From Acidobacteriota bacterium (lineage in GTDB: Bacteria; Acidobacteriota; Holophagae; Acanthopleuribacterales; Acanthopleuribacteraceae): DNA of 64,000 bases. Below, one piece after another: positions 35,486-44,540 of this stretch. The stretch's first letter is position 1; the number at the start of each line of letters is the position of its first letter. The position numbers and the translations under genes were made by a program. Under the pieces are notes generated by a model. It ran no database searches. It worked only from the letters and a program-made list of their open reading frames with translations, and was not told the origin of the DNA. Where the stretch lies: positions 124,001 to 188,000 of the forward strand of contig JAGQSC010000044.1 of NCBI GenBank assembly GCA_020439745.1. Direction: 5' to 3'.

Positions 35486-36250
35486 TCAAGAATAAGTTTG
35501 AATAAAGTCCGAAAGGAATAGGCTGAATGCATCCTTTTTTGGAAGTTCTAATTCAACGTGGATCCGTCTGCGTTCTGCAAATGCGACCGCTCCGGTTGTT
35601 GGATTGGTCGATTTTTTCTGGTAGGACTCCCAATAAAGACCTACGCCGCGTTTTTGCCATGATGGTAAATCGTTAAAATTTATGCGTGAATCGAATAGAA
35701 GTTGATTCTTGAAGGCAACTGATTTGCCGGAAAGCTGGTTTGTCGCTTCAGTTTTGCTTTGCCCTTGGTCTCGTAGCAACCAGTAACAGTGCGCATTGAG
35801 TGCGTTCCTGTATGCATCCTCATTGCGCCAACGGAAATAATCCACCGCCAGCTTATGACTTGGAAGCTGGATTACGCGGCAGTCGAATATGCCAATGTCT
35901 GATAAAAGTAACGAGAATTTGGCGCTGGCTTCAGCGGCCAGAATGGAAATCAACTTCCGCTCTTTTCGGTGGAATCCGTTGTCTTCTAAATGGAACAGAA
36001 GTGAAATTTCGTCACTCTGCGTATAGGCGAATATGATCTTGAATCCGCACTGCATTAGGTGTTTAGTGGTTTCGATCATCAAATCTCGAAATCTAATGTC
36101 GTATGGAGTCTGGAATTGATGAGTCTCTTTAGTTAGTTTCGTGAAATTACGTCCATCCAATCGAGTGACTATGTGAATACCCGGCAACACGCAGTAGTCG
36201 TGGGCTGTTTCATAAATACGCATTTTCTTGTCCAAATCATCGAACTTCAT
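35486..36250 (-). CDS. Thg1-like 3'-5' nucleotidyl polymerase (tRNA-His guanylyltransferase family)
   Basis: This 254-residue protein has the Thg1 palm elements: VTRLDGRNFTKLTK (metal Asp32 and Gly33) and the second motif YTQSDEISLLF (Asp80, Glu81), separated by 48 residues, as in Thg1 (Asp29 and Asp76 in the human enzyme). Later segments such as RWRNEDAYRNALNAHCYWLL match the family. Bacterial Thg1-like proteins repair 5'-truncated tRNAs by adding nucleotides in the 3'-5' direction. I chose ATG 36250 (GGAG seven bases upstream), giving a 14-bp overlap with the kinase gene; the longer frame to 36319 is unlikely. The region is visibly AT-richer than its neighbours, hinting at transfer. Confidence 0.87.
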   Translation of the reverse strand: MKFDDLDKKMRIYETAHDYCVLPGIHIVTRLDGRNFTKLTKETHQFQTPYDIRFRDLMIETTKHLMQCGFKIIFAYTQSDEISLLFHLEDNGFHRKERKLISILAAEASAKFSLLLSDIGIFDCRVIQLPSHKLAVDYFRWRNEDAYRNALNAHCYWLLRDQGQSKTEATNQLSGKSVAFKNQLLFDSRINFNDLPSWQKRGVGLYWESYQKKSTNPTTGAVAFAERRRIHVELELPKKDAFSLFLSDFIQTYS

Positions 36251-36680
36251 CGATCCACTCCGACACTTCAAATCCTCCATCGCCAAGAGCGACATAGTAG
36301 ATCTCGTCAAATCCCTCATCGTAACTAGGCTGAGTCAGTTTGTTGTAGGTACCTTTGATGCCCACCTCCGGTATTTTTTGGTCGCGCTTTCTATTTCTAG
36401 CCAAACATTCCGCAAGCGATGACCTAAAGTAATAGGCAACCAGTTTGAATCCTGCCTGCTTGAATGGTTTCGTGTAGCGGGCACGCTCGCCAACTGTTGA
36501 GTTCGTGTTGTCGATCACGACCGGTTGTTTGCTATCAATGCAAGCTACCATAAGAACGCGTTCGCGATAGCGTGTCTTCAACATATCCATGTTGAGACGA
36601 ATATGTGTGTCTCGAAACCTCTGCTGGTAGAAAGATGACTTCCCGCTGGCTTGCAATCCAACAAAGATGACGCAAGCCAT
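36237..36680 (-). CDS. polynucleotide kinase-like P-loop protein
   Basis: This 147-residue protein has a Walker A motif GLQASGKS at residues 8-15, then LNMDMLKTRYRER (a D-x2-K/R segment used by phosphotransferases), VVIDNTNS in the middle, and LAECLARNRKRD, as in the kinase domain of T4-type polynucleotide kinases and related AAA_33 proteins. The length fits a lone kinase domain. It overlaps the Thg1-like gene by 14 bp and runs first in the pair. A 5'-OH RNA kinase next to a 5'-end polymerase makes a plausible RNA 5'-end repair module; that is inference. Confidence 0.8.
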   Translation of the reverse strand: MACVIFVGLQASGKSSFYQQRFRDTHIRLNMDMLKTRYRERVLMVACIDSKQPVVIDNTNSTVGERARYTKPFKQAGFKLVAYYFRSSLAECLARNRKRDQKIPEVGIKGTYNKLTQPSYDEGFDEIYYVALGDGGFEVSEWIDEVR

Positions 36681-36722
36681 GATTGCCTAAGACAAAACAA
36701 TTTGATTTTTTTGGGATTGGAA

Positions 36723-37499
36723 CTACTTGAAGACTCGGGTGAAGAGGGCCTTCATATCTGCCCACGAGGCTTCGTCGGCCTTTTGGTTGTATTCCAGTGG
36801 CAGGTTGAATTTGGTGCCAAACTCATTGGCACCCGGGTTGGTGAAACTGTGTTTGGCACCCTCATAGGCGGTGAATGTATAAGTCACGCCCGCATCGGTC
36901 ATTTCTTTTTTGAAGCCTTCAATATCTTCGGGTGTCACGAAGGGATCGTCTGCGCCATGACACACAAGGACTTCGGCCTTCACTTTGCCTTTTTCTGCAG
37001 GCCTGGGTGTGCCTAATGATCCATGAAAACTAACCACGGCCTTCAGGTCAAATCCCGCCCGCGCGCAATTCAGTACAGTCGCGCCCCCAAAACAATAACC
37101 GATGGCCGCGATTTTGGTGGGGTCGGTGCGCGGGTGACTGCGTAACAATTCCATGGCCACCCGAAACCGTTCCAGAGCACCGTCGTAGTTGGCGGTCACT
37201 TCCTGGACAAATTTCATCGCATCTTCAGGGTGTGAAGCCTGTTTACCTTCGCCATACATATCCACGGCAAGTGCCACGTAACCCAACTCCGCCAGCTTTC
37301 GCGCACGCATGCGAGCATATTCGTTATGGCCCCACCACTCATGGACTACCAGTACACCGGGCACAGGATCACTGATGGCGTCATCAAAGGCCAGGTAGCC
37401 TTTCATGTTCACGCCGTCACTGGTGTAGGTGAGTTCTGCGGTCTGAATTTCCCCGAATACCAAAGTAGAAACCAACAAGGTGAAAAGGTATTTCATCAT
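36723..37499 (-). CDS. secreted dienelactone hydrolase-family protein
   Basis: This 258-residue protein has a signal peptide (KYLFTLLVSTLVFGEIQT) and a dienelactone-hydrolase alpha/beta fold. The catalytic triad is Cys136 in IGYCFGGATV, Asp185 in HGADDPFV and His217 in GAKHSFTN, all in order. WWGHNEYARMRARKLAELGYVALAVDMYG is the typical early segment. The start is ATG 37499, with GGAG five bases upstream; the open frame before it to 37721 lies inside the AlkB-like gene. The TAATG arrangement overlaps the AlkB-like stop by one base, so the two are coupled. The substrate is unknown. Confidence 0.88.
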   Translation of the reverse strand: MMKYLFTLLVSTLVFGEIQTAELTYTSDGVNMKGYLAFDDAISDPVPGVLVVHEWWGHNEYARMRARKLAELGYVALAVDMYGEGKQASHPEDAMKFVQEVTANYDGALERFRVAMELLRSHPRTDPTKIAAIGYCFGGATVLNCARAGFDLKAVVSFHGSLGTPRPAEKGKVKAEVLVCHGADDPFVTPEDIEGFKKEMTDAGVTYTFTAYEGAKHSFTNPGANEFGTKFNLPLEYNQKADEASWADMKALFTRVFK

Positions 37500-38533
37500 T
37501 ATACTCCTGCTTGCATGGAACGAATTTTTGGGTGCATCACGCGTCGCCACAGAGGTGGGACCAGCGCCAGAGGGATCATGGAAGCATAGCCTGCTGGTAA
37601 TTGGGGACTGTGGGGCATGTGACGTAGTGTTTGGTAGGGTCTCAGTGGGTTCGCGTGGTGATCGGCATGGCGCTGAAGCTGAAAGAGCAAGAGGCTGCTG
37701 ATCATGGGTGTCGCGTTCCAACTATGTTGAGGCGTCACTTTTTCGTATCGCCCATCCGCTCCCTTGCTGCGGGACAACCCATAGTGCTCAATGTAATTGA
37801 TGATCTCTAGTAGCAGCACTGCAATGGTGGCCTGGATGTAAAAAAGACCCACGGCCTTCCAGCCGCCCATGAGTCCTAGGGTCAGGGCCAATACCTGTGG
37901 AAGCACCGCGTACCACAACATGGCGTTTCGATGCCCGAATAATCGCAACCCGCTCTTTTTCAGGCGTTTCGTTTCCAAGCGCCAGGCGCTTAACCAGCCA
38001 CCCACAAGTGTTCGTGGCAGGAAGCGGTAGAGCGATTCACCAAAACGGGCGGATGCGGGGTCCTCCAATGTGGCGACATGAGCATGATGGCCCTTGTTAT
38101 GTTCGATAAAGAAATGCATGTAGTTCACGTGCCACAACAAGAACTGGCTCAGCCACTGATCCAAGCGCCTGCTCTTGTGTCCCAATTCATGGGCCACAGT
38201 GATGCCTACACCCCCTGTCACCAAGCCCAAAGAAATGGCAAACCACCACCATTGCGAACCCGTCAAGTTACTCGCTTGCCACACGGCCCAAATGATCAAC
38301 GCACCTTGGAAAAGCGCATAAAGGCGTGGCACCCATGCGTGGAATCGACTGTTCTTAAAGGACTTGTAGTGATCTTCGTTGGGGTTTACCGGGTCATCAC
38401 CCGACACGAGGTCAAGCAGGGGGATACCCACAAACACAAACAGGGGCACCACCAACCAACTCCAGGTCCACTGAGTCGAAAGCACCAACAGCAGAGGTAA
38501 TGAAAAAGCTGCCAAATAACTCCATCGCCGCAT
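37499..38533 (-). CDS. AlkB-type membrane alkane 1-monooxygenase-like protein
   Basis: This 344-residue protein has about six membrane helices and the four histidine boxes of AlkB di-iron hydroxylases: HELGHK (115-120), EHNKGHH (144-150), NYIEHYGL (246-253) and LQRHADHH (286-293). These bind the di-iron centre that oxidises the terminal carbon of alkanes or related chains. No rubredoxin or rubredoxin reductase gene is nearby, so electron supply must come from elsewhere. Its stop overlaps the hydrolase start by one base. Length is near the lower end of the family. The family call is firm and the substrate range is open. Confidence 0.9.
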   Translation of the reverse strand: MRRWSYLAAFSLPLLLVLSTQWTWSWLVVPLFVFVGIPLLDLVSGDDPVNPNEDHYKSFKNSRFHAWVPRLYALFQGALIIWAVWQASNLTGSQWWWFAISLGLVTGGVGITVAHELGHKSRRLDQWLSQFLLWHVNYMHFFIEHNKGHHAHVATLEDPASARFGESLYRFLPRTLVGGWLSAWRLETKRLKKSGLRLFGHRNAMLWYAVLPQVLALTLGLMGGWKAVGLFYIQATIAVLLLEIINYIEHYGLSRSKGADGRYEKVTPQHSWNATPMISSLLLFQLQRHADHHANPLRPYQTLRHMPHSPQLPAGYASMIPLALVPPLWRRVMHPKIRSMQAGV

Positions 38534-38669
38534 CGCGTCACCACTTTGTTTTTTGGCATCTTAACACGACCAAGTCTCCTTGTTTTATGAAGAACTTTCG
38601 GTGATTTGTCTTGGCGAAAGCGCGTGATTCCGCTATGTATGGAGCGATGTTTTTTTTGAGGTGGCTCGC

Positions 38670-41630
38670 TTGACTTTGTTTATTTGCTGTTTATGGGCAG
38701 TCTCTGACTGGCAAAAAAAGGTGGATCCCGCACTGGACTGGGATGCTCATGAATTTGTGGTGGTGCTGGCAGAACAGGCCAATTTGCAGCAGGCCAAAAA
38801 TCACGTTGGCAAAGTAGCGCGTGGCACTTGGGTTTTTGATCAGCTTCGTCGGATAGCCGATCAGTCGCAACCTGCCGTGATCGACGATCTGGACGCCATG
38901 GGCGTGACCTATCGGCGGTATTGGATTGTGAACATGATCCATGTCACAGGTGCGGATCGCGACATGATGATCAATCTCGCACAGCGAGGGGACGTGGCAC
39001 GTGTCATAGCCAACCCTACGATTCGTGCAGCCTACGGAGTGCCTGAAGCCTCGGATCGCCGCAAAACCGGTGTGGAATGGAATATCGAACACGTAGGCGC
39101 GACCCAGGTATGGGACATGGGATTTAGAGGTGCGGGCGTCGTTGTGGCCGGCCAGGACACGGGCTATCAATGGGAGAACAGTTACTTACAGAAACAGTAT
39201 CGCGGATTCAATGGCGAAGGGGAGCCAGACCACAACTACAACTGGCACGATTCCATCCACTCAGGCGGCGGGATCTGTGGATCGAACGCCAAAGCACCCT
39301 GCGATGACCATGGCCACGGCACCCATACCATGGGTACGGTGCTCGGTTCACTGGATGGGGATATGCTGGGCATGGCACCGGACGCTACGTGGATGGGTTG
39401 CCGCAATATGGACCAAGGAAATGGCACGCCCATGACCTATTCGGAATGTTTCGAGTTCTTTGTGGCACCTACTGATGGGAACGGTGAAAACCCAGATCCT
39501 TCGCGCTCGCCCCATGTGATCGTCAATTCGTGGACCTGCCCACCCAGTGAAGGCTGTGGTGATCCCGAAATCATGCGAATGGTGGTCGAAAACACCCGAG
39601 CCGCAGGAATATTAGTGGCTGTAGCAGCCGGAAATGCAGGTCCGGGTTGCAGCACCATTGAGGATCCTACGCCCATCTACGACGCGGTTTTTACGGTGGG
39701 CGCCAGCGATAACAGGGACCAGTTAGCCAACTTCAGTAGTCGTGGACCCGTCACCCGAGACGGCAGCAACCGCATGAAGCCCGATATCGTTGCACCGGGT
39801 GCCGGTATCAGGTCGTGCTTGCCGAATGGCGCTACGGCTTCCTGGAACGGGACCAGTATGGCGACGCCCCATGTAGGTGGTCTGGTGGCGTTGATGATTT
39901 CCGCCAATCCCGTACTTGCCGGTCAGGTTGAAGTGATTGAGAACATGATTCGCGAGACGGCGTTACCGCTGACCATGGGGGGGTCTTGCGGCGGTTTCTC
40001 CGGGTCTTCGGTACCCAATCCCTTTTTTGGCTATGGTCGTATTGATGCACGAGCTGCGGTGGAAGCCGCGCTTGCCTACCATGCGATCCCGAGCCGGGAG
40101 ACGATCAATCAAAACCACGAGGAACTGATTCACCATGCCTGGTGTTTGGATGCCCGTGAATCCGATCAGTTGATCATGGTGAGTGTGCCCGGCTCTTCAA
40201 ATACGTTGCTGCTCACAGCCTATGCAACGGACGGCACCATCATAGGACACGGTGGGTTCTCTATCAAGGCAGTGGAAACGCTGTCGCTGACCGCATTACT
40301 GCAGAGAATTGGTTATGCGGGCGATGGAGATCGGTTGGCGTTGCGGATCTCCGCTTCTTTACCGATTGAAGTGATTCAAATAAAACGTGGGGAGGGAACT
40401 CTTGACGCACTCAAGAGTACCTATCAATTAGAGCAGGCTGCCTACATCCCACACATTGCCGCCAATGAACAATGGGACACGCAGTTGGCCTTTTTCCAGT
40501 ATGGCACCAGCCAGCAGTCGGTTTTTGAAACCCAATTTGGGGATGTACCTCTCAAAGCGTTTGCCGCGCCCGATGCCAGCGAATCCATCGATGTCAAGAG
40601 TCAGTTTGCTGAGCAAGCGGCACTGGTTAAGAACGGCGTCGTCAAATCAGCCGAACATCAATTGGCGGGGTCCTTCCAATTTGGGTTAACACCTTCCTTC
40701 GGTAGCTCGGCATCGGCCACGTCTCAGTCGGTAATCCCTGCGCAAAGCTATTGGATCGGACACGTTACACCCAAAGAATCGCTTCAGTGGTTTACGGGCA
40801 TTGCCATTTCCAACTTCAACGATCAAGCGGTTCAGGTGCACTTTGAACCTTGGGACGAGGTCTCCCTACCTTCGTTTACTTGGGATCTTGAGCCGCATGG
40901 GCACCGCGCCCAATCTACGCGCGATATGGCGCTCACTGGCGATCCCACCCGTTTTCGCATCACCGCGGATGGTCCTATTGCTGTGACCCACCTTTTTGGC
41001 ACGCTTGATTGGCAGGAACTCTGTGCATTGCCCGCAGTACCCGATCCCGGTTGGACGTCCGATGCAGGATACGATTTGATCCATGCCTTTCCACTGGCAC
41101 CCGAACTTGAATTGGCGGGACAGTACATGGCGTACTTCGTGACCAATCCCAGTGAACTCGTCGTCGAGTATGAGGTGGAAGCATTTGCTGGCAATGGGAA
41201 AATTGAGTATCTGACGGGTAGCCTGCAACCTTACGAGCGGCGTATTGGGACTGAGTGGCTGCCCGGCAACCGTTTGAGCACCGGAGAGCCGGTCGTGGTC
41301 TATTATCTCCATTCGGAAAATCCATTGTTGGCAGCCGTATTGATGGGTAGTCACGAATTGGGCCTGTTAGGAGGTTGTGAAGCACCGGAAATCGGCGAAG
41401 TCAGGGCGTTACAGGTGTCAATAGACAATCAACAAGTGAACCTGTCTGGAATATTCGAACACCGGCTCGTTTCCGTTGAGCTGTTTGCCACGCAGTGGCG
41501 CGAGCTGGAATTGGAAACGGGCAACACGATACACCAGAGCTGGACTTTGGCAGAGGAAGAGATAGGCATGCCGCTTCAATTGCGTTTGACGGATGAATTG
41601 GGACAACAACGCGTCTTGACACTCAGGTGA
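38670..41630 (+). CDS. secreted subtilisin-like serine peptidase (S8) with beta-sandwich C-terminal modules
   Basis: This 986-residue protein has a hydrophobic start, a propeptide-like region (25-125) and an S8 domain with Asp163 (VVAGQDTGYQ), His216 (DDHGHGTHTMG) and Ser396 (NGTSMATPHVGG). After about residue 460 come two or three beta-sandwich segments (YIPHIAANEQWDTQLAFFQYG, YWIGHVTPKESLQWFTGIAISN) and a final small domain. These modules resemble those in the 22246 and 57319 proteins. I preferred TTG 38670, with GAGGTGG upstream, to GTG 38661 (+3 residues). Its stop overlaps the MFS start by four bases. It is probably exported for nutrient digestion. Confidence 0.9.
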   Translation: MTLFICCLWAVSDWQKKVDPALDWDAHEFVVVLAEQANLQQAKNHVGKVARGTWVFDQLRRIADQSQPAVIDDLDAMGVTYRRYWIVNMIHVTGADRDMMINLAQRGDVARVIANPTIRAAYGVPEASDRRKTGVEWNIEHVGATQVWDMGFRGAGVVVAGQDTGYQWENSYLQKQYRGFNGEGEPDHNYNWHDSIHSGGGICGSNAKAPCDDHGHGTHTMGTVLGSLDGDMLGMAPDATWMGCRNMDQGNGTPMTYSECFEFFVAPTDGNGENPDPSRSPHVIVNSWTCPPSEGCGDPEIMRMVVENTRAAGILVAVAAGNAGPGCSTIEDPTPIYDAVFTVGASDNRDQLANFSSRGPVTRDGSNRMKPDIVAPGAGIRSCLPNGATASWNGTSMATPHVGGLVALMISANPVLAGQVEVIENMIRETALPLTMGGSCGGFSGSSVPNPFFGYGRIDARAAVEAALAYHAIPSRETINQNHEELIHHAWCLDARESDQLIMVSVPGSSNTLLLTAYATDGTIIGHGGFSIKAVETLSLTALLQRIGYAGDGDRLALRISASLPIEVIQIKRGEGTLDALKSTYQLEQAAYIPHIAANEQWDTQLAFFQYGTSQQSVFETQFGDVPLKAFAAPDASESIDVKSQFAEQAALVKNGVVKSAEHQLAGSFQFGLTPSFGSSASATSQSVIPAQSYWIGHVTPKESLQWFTGIAISNFNDQAVQVHFEPWDEVSLPSFTWDLEPHGHRAQSTRDMALTGDPTRFRITADGPIAVTHLFGTLDWQELCALPAVPDPGWTSDAGYDLIHAFPLAPELELAGQYMAYFVTNPSELVVEYEVEAFAGNGKIEYLTGSLQPYERRIGTEWLPGNRLSTGEPVVVYYLHSENPLLAAVLMGSHELGLLGGCEAPEIGEVRALQVSIDNQQVNLSGIFEHRLVSVELFATQWRELELETGNTIHQSWTLAEEEIGMPLQLRLTDELGQQRVLTLR

Positions 41631-42781
41631 TCAAAAGACCTCTTCCCAAGGCGGTCTGGCTGTTTGGCGCCGTCTCGCTGCTGAATGATGCAGCCAGCGA
41701 GATGGTGACGCCGCTGATACCGGTGTTGGTTACTTCCGTGCTTGCCGCCAGCCCTACTGTTTTGGGCTTTATCGAGGGACTCGCCGAAGCGACAGCCAGC
41801 GTTTTGAAATACGTGGCCGGACGCTGGGTGGATCGCGGTGCCTCGCCAAAAGCCATGATCCTTGGCGGGTATGGCTTTTCAAATCTCTTACGACCAGTGA
41901 TGGGTCTGGTCCATGCCTGGCCCTTGGTGGCCGCGCTCCGATTTGGAGATCGGATTGGCAAAGGACTGCGCACGGCACCCAGAGATGCGTGGATCAGTGC
42001 ATCGGTCGATGCGGATCAGAGGGGTAGGGCCTTTGGCGTTCACCGCGCTGCTGATCACTTAGGTGCCTTTTTGGGACCGATTGCCGCATTTGCTCTCCTA
42101 TCAATCGGCTGGGACGTGCAACAGGTATTTGTGATCTCTTGCATCCCGGGCTTTTTGTTGATTCTGTTGTTGGGGGTGGCTCTCAGCCGCATCGGTGTGC
42201 CCGAGTTCGCCAAACGGGGTCCTGTAGCACCGGCCAGTTATTCGAGCCGGTTGAAGAAGCTGATGTGGGCCCTGATCATGGTCACTGCCGGTTCGGTTCC
42301 TGATGCATTCCTGGTTCTTTACGCCCAGGAGGCAGGAGTCGCAGTAGCCTACATTCCGCTGTTGTGGGCAGCGGCCCATTTGGTGAAGGCATGGATGGTG
42401 GCGAAAGTGGGCGCTTGGTCCGATACCTGGGGTCGAAACCCCGTTTTGCGTATGTGTTGGTTAGCAAGGATTGCGGTTCTAATGCTGCTGATGATTGGGA
42501 ATACAGCAGAATGGTCGGTGTGGGTCTTGTTCGTCGTCTACCTGGCTGTTTCCGGCTCCACCGAAAGTGTGGAAAGAGCCATGGTGGGTGATCTGGCTCG
42601 GGCCGATATGAAGGCATCGTCGTTTGGTTTGTTCCACATGTCTACCGGGTTGGCTGCACTACCCGGTGCGGTACTTTTCGGCTGGGTTTGGCAAACCTAT
42701 GGTATGGCAACGGCTGTTGTCATGGCGGCCCTGTTCACTTTAACGGGAACGCTGCTGTTGCAGCGACTGTTGCGTTCCTAA
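41627..42781 (+). CDS. MFS transporter
   Basis: This 384-residue protein has twelve predicted membrane helices and a central LRTAPRDAWIS/KGLRTAPRD loop motif (FGDRIGKGLRTAPRDAWISAS) seen in a bacterial MFS drug-exporter-like clade. It begins at GTG 41627, whose GTGA overlaps the subtilase stop by four bases. It is convergent, with a four-base overlap, with the 42778 gene. The substrate is unknown; linkage to a peptidase could mean peptide or product export, or be chance. Confidence 0.87.
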   Translation: MIKRPLPKAVWLFGAVSLLNDAASEMVTPLIPVLVTSVLAASPTVLGFIEGLAEATASVLKYVAGRWVDRGASPKAMILGGYGFSNLLRPVMGLVHAWPLVAALRFGDRIGKGLRTAPRDAWISASVDADQRGRAFGVHRAADHLGAFLGPIAAFALLSIGWDVQQVFVISCIPGFLLILLLGVALSRIGVPEFAKRGPVAPASYSSRLKKLMWALIMVTAGSVPDAFLVLYAQEAGVAVAYIPLLWAAAHLVKAWMVAKVGAWSDTWGRNPVLRMCWLARIAVLMLLMIGNTAEWSVWVLFVVYLAVSGSTESVERAMVGDLARADMKASSFGLFHMSTGLAALPGAVLFGWVWQTYGMATAVVMAALFTLTGTLLLQRLLRS

Positions 42782-43584
42782 CGCACCGGCGTTTCAGCCG
42801 TGATTCGACGGGAATAGTCTACGAAAACTTCCACGGCGAATTCGCCTTCTGCGGTAGCTATTTGGTTTGTCTGATGGATATCGAGTTCCAGGTAGCAATC
42901 AACGGCTGTATGCGGGGAAACGTAACGTACACCGGTCACTTCGCCCTGTACCGTACCTATCCCGCCTTGGGCTATGGTCCCCGTAAAAGAACCCTCCAGA
43001 TTGATGGCAATGACGGGTTTCCCTTCAAAGTCACCCTCGCCGGAGACCTGTTGTTTGAGCGTGTAGATTTGATCCACAACGCTGCCCGCCATTTCAATGG
43101 ACATGGGGACGTCTCGTATCCATGTCTCCTCGGCCTTCACAGGTAAGTCTGGGTTCAACGCCATGTTGCCGTAGTTCAGGTACATCTGTTTCAGGGTTCT
43201 GAATGCGGTGATCCCGGTTTCAGGTAGGTTTTCTGGGGTTTCTACCTCCAGAATCTCCGCGCGGGGGGTCATCTTCACGTGGATGGGAATGCCAACCAAT
43301 CCCCCCAAATCATACATATCCGGCACCGCCGATGGAGCATTGTGACTTGAATCCAAAATGGTGACTTCTACGGTGAATACGCCTTGATCATCCACATGAA
43401 TAATGGATTCGCGGTAGTTGGTCTCCACGGTATATGAGAACGCACCACCGGGTAAGGTTGGAGAATGAACCTCCACCTTTTGGTATTCCTTGATATGCCA
43501 CACATCTTCCACACCGAACTTCGGATTGAGATCGTAGGTGACGTCATCCGCCGGGATGAAAGCCAAGCACCACAAAAACAACAT
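42778..43584 (-). CDS. secreted hypothetical protein (DUF6263-like)
   Basis: This 268-residue protein has a signal peptide (MLFLWCLAFIPADD) and then a soluble beta-rich sequence without catalytic motifs, with FSYTVETNYRESIIHVDDQG and EETWIRDVPMSI. The layout resembles the DUF6263 group of secreted proteins, a tentative match. I chose ATG 43584, where GGAG lies nine bases upstream; ATG 43599 has the site too close, and the frame to 43662 lies inside the QueD upstream region. It is convergent with the MFS gene (four-base overlap) and divergent from queD. Confidence 0.6.
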   Translation of the reverse strand: MLFLWCLAFIPADDVTYDLNPKFGVEDVWHIKEYQKVEVHSPTLPGGAFSYTVETNYRESIIHVDDQGVFTVEVTILDSSHNAPSAVPDMYDLGGLVGIPIHVKMTPRAEILEVETPENLPETGITAFRTLKQMYLNYGNMALNPDLPVKAEETWIRDVPMSIEMAGSVVDQIYTLKQQVSGEGDFEGKPVIAINLEGSFTGTIAQGGIGTVQGEVTGVRYVSPHTAVDCYLELDIHQTNQIATAEGEFAVEVFVDYSRRITAETPVR

Positions 43585-43743
43585 GGTTATTTGCTCCATG
43601 ACTCCATACTCGTCTATAACATAAATCGAATGGGTCATTTTTGCCAGCCCGCAGCAAACCATTCACCCAAACTGAAAGCTGATGTGCGTCATATTGCTGT
43701 TTGGCATCGCGTCACTAGGATGAGTTCCACTAAGGGGGCACGA

Positions 43744-44115
43744 ATGTACGAACTTACGGTGACGCGCGACTTCTCCGCTGCACATTTCCTACGCAACTAT
43801 CATGGCAAATGCGAACGCCTGCACGGCCACAATTGGAAAGTCAGGTTGGTTGTTCGCGGATCGCAGCTGGATGCTGCAGGGATGGTGGTGGACTTTGGCG
43901 TCATGAAACGCATGCTCGATCAAGTACTACAAACGCTTGACCACAGGTGTCTGAATGAATTGGCGGCATTCTCAGAACTAAGCCCGAGTTGTGAGAACCT
44001 TGCGCGGTACGTGTTTGACGAATGTACCCAGCACCTCGCGGCAGGAAAATATCTGACTCCGGCCAGGGTTGAAGTCTTTGAAACCGAAACCAATAAGGTG
44101 GCTTATTGGCAGTGA
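43744..44115 (+). CDS. queD: 6-pyruvoyl-tetrahydropterin synthase/QueD-family protein
   Basis: This 123-residue protein has the zinc ligands of QueD: His14 (DFSAAHFL), His27 and His29 (LHGHNW), the catalytic Cys23 (KCERLHGH), Asp66-His67 (LDHRCLNE) and Glu112 (EVFETE). The C-x3-HGH spacing is that of QueD proteins that make 6-carboxy-tetrahydropterin in queuosine synthesis; pterin synthases have a similar site. Length is as expected. The start is ATG 43744, with AGGGGG upstream; the open frame before it to 43465 is spurious. Other queuosine genes are not in the window. Its stop abuts the 44116 gene. Confidence 0.9.
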   Translation: MYELTVTRDFSAAHFLRNYHGKCERLHGHNWKVRLVVRGSQLDAAGMVVDFGVMKRMLDQVLQTLDHRCLNELAAFSELSPSCENLARYVFDECTQHLAAGKYLTPARVEVFETETNKVAYWQ

Positions 44116-44472
44116 TCAGTCAGGATCCTGGTCGCCGAAGAAAAGGGTCCACAAGGCGCGGCTACTCTTTTTAGCCACAGACTGGGTGGTTTGCGTGAGC
44201 ACGTCGCCATTGACTGCAGAAACAATGGCCTCCTTGAATCCTTCGCGCACTTCGGCCCTAAACTCGGGCAGCACTTCCTCGGCCGCTTTCAGAACACCCT
44301 GTTCTACGCGTGCCTCAAAGGTATTGGCGATTTCCTCCAGTTCTCTGTCTAGCAAACTGCGCATGGACGCCAGATGCCGGCGTAGTAGGTAACGCACGGC
44401 CAAGTAGACGCCCAACAACGTGAGCAGACTGGAAAGAACAGCCGTAGCAACAATGGTCACGAACAAGGACAC
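44116..44472 (-). CDS. small membrane-anchored coiled-coil protein
   Basis: This 118-residue protein has one N-terminal membrane helix (about 4-29) followed by a long basic and acidic helix (30-85) of coiled-coil type and a short tail. I do not recognise a family. It starts at GTG 44472, with GAGG about eight bases upstream. It is convergent with queD, ends directly after it, and is divergent from the methyltransferase gene. It may be a scaffold or stress protein; nothing more can be said. Confidence 0.6.
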   Translation of the reverse strand: MSLFVTIVATAVLSSLLTLLGVYLAVRYLLRRHLASMRSLLDRELEEIANTFEARVEQGVLKAAEEVLPEFRAEVREGFKEAIVSAVNGDVLTQTTQSVAKKSSRALWTLFFGDQDPD

Positions 44473-44540
44473 CTCGTAATCCTCATTCTGAGTGAGTCAT
44501 GTTGTAATGTCAAAAACCAATCTCAACCAGAGGTGGCGGC

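Noticed and set aside
42101-42617. Minus-strand frames inside the MFS gene
   Set aside because: They are complements of membrane helices with no start signals.
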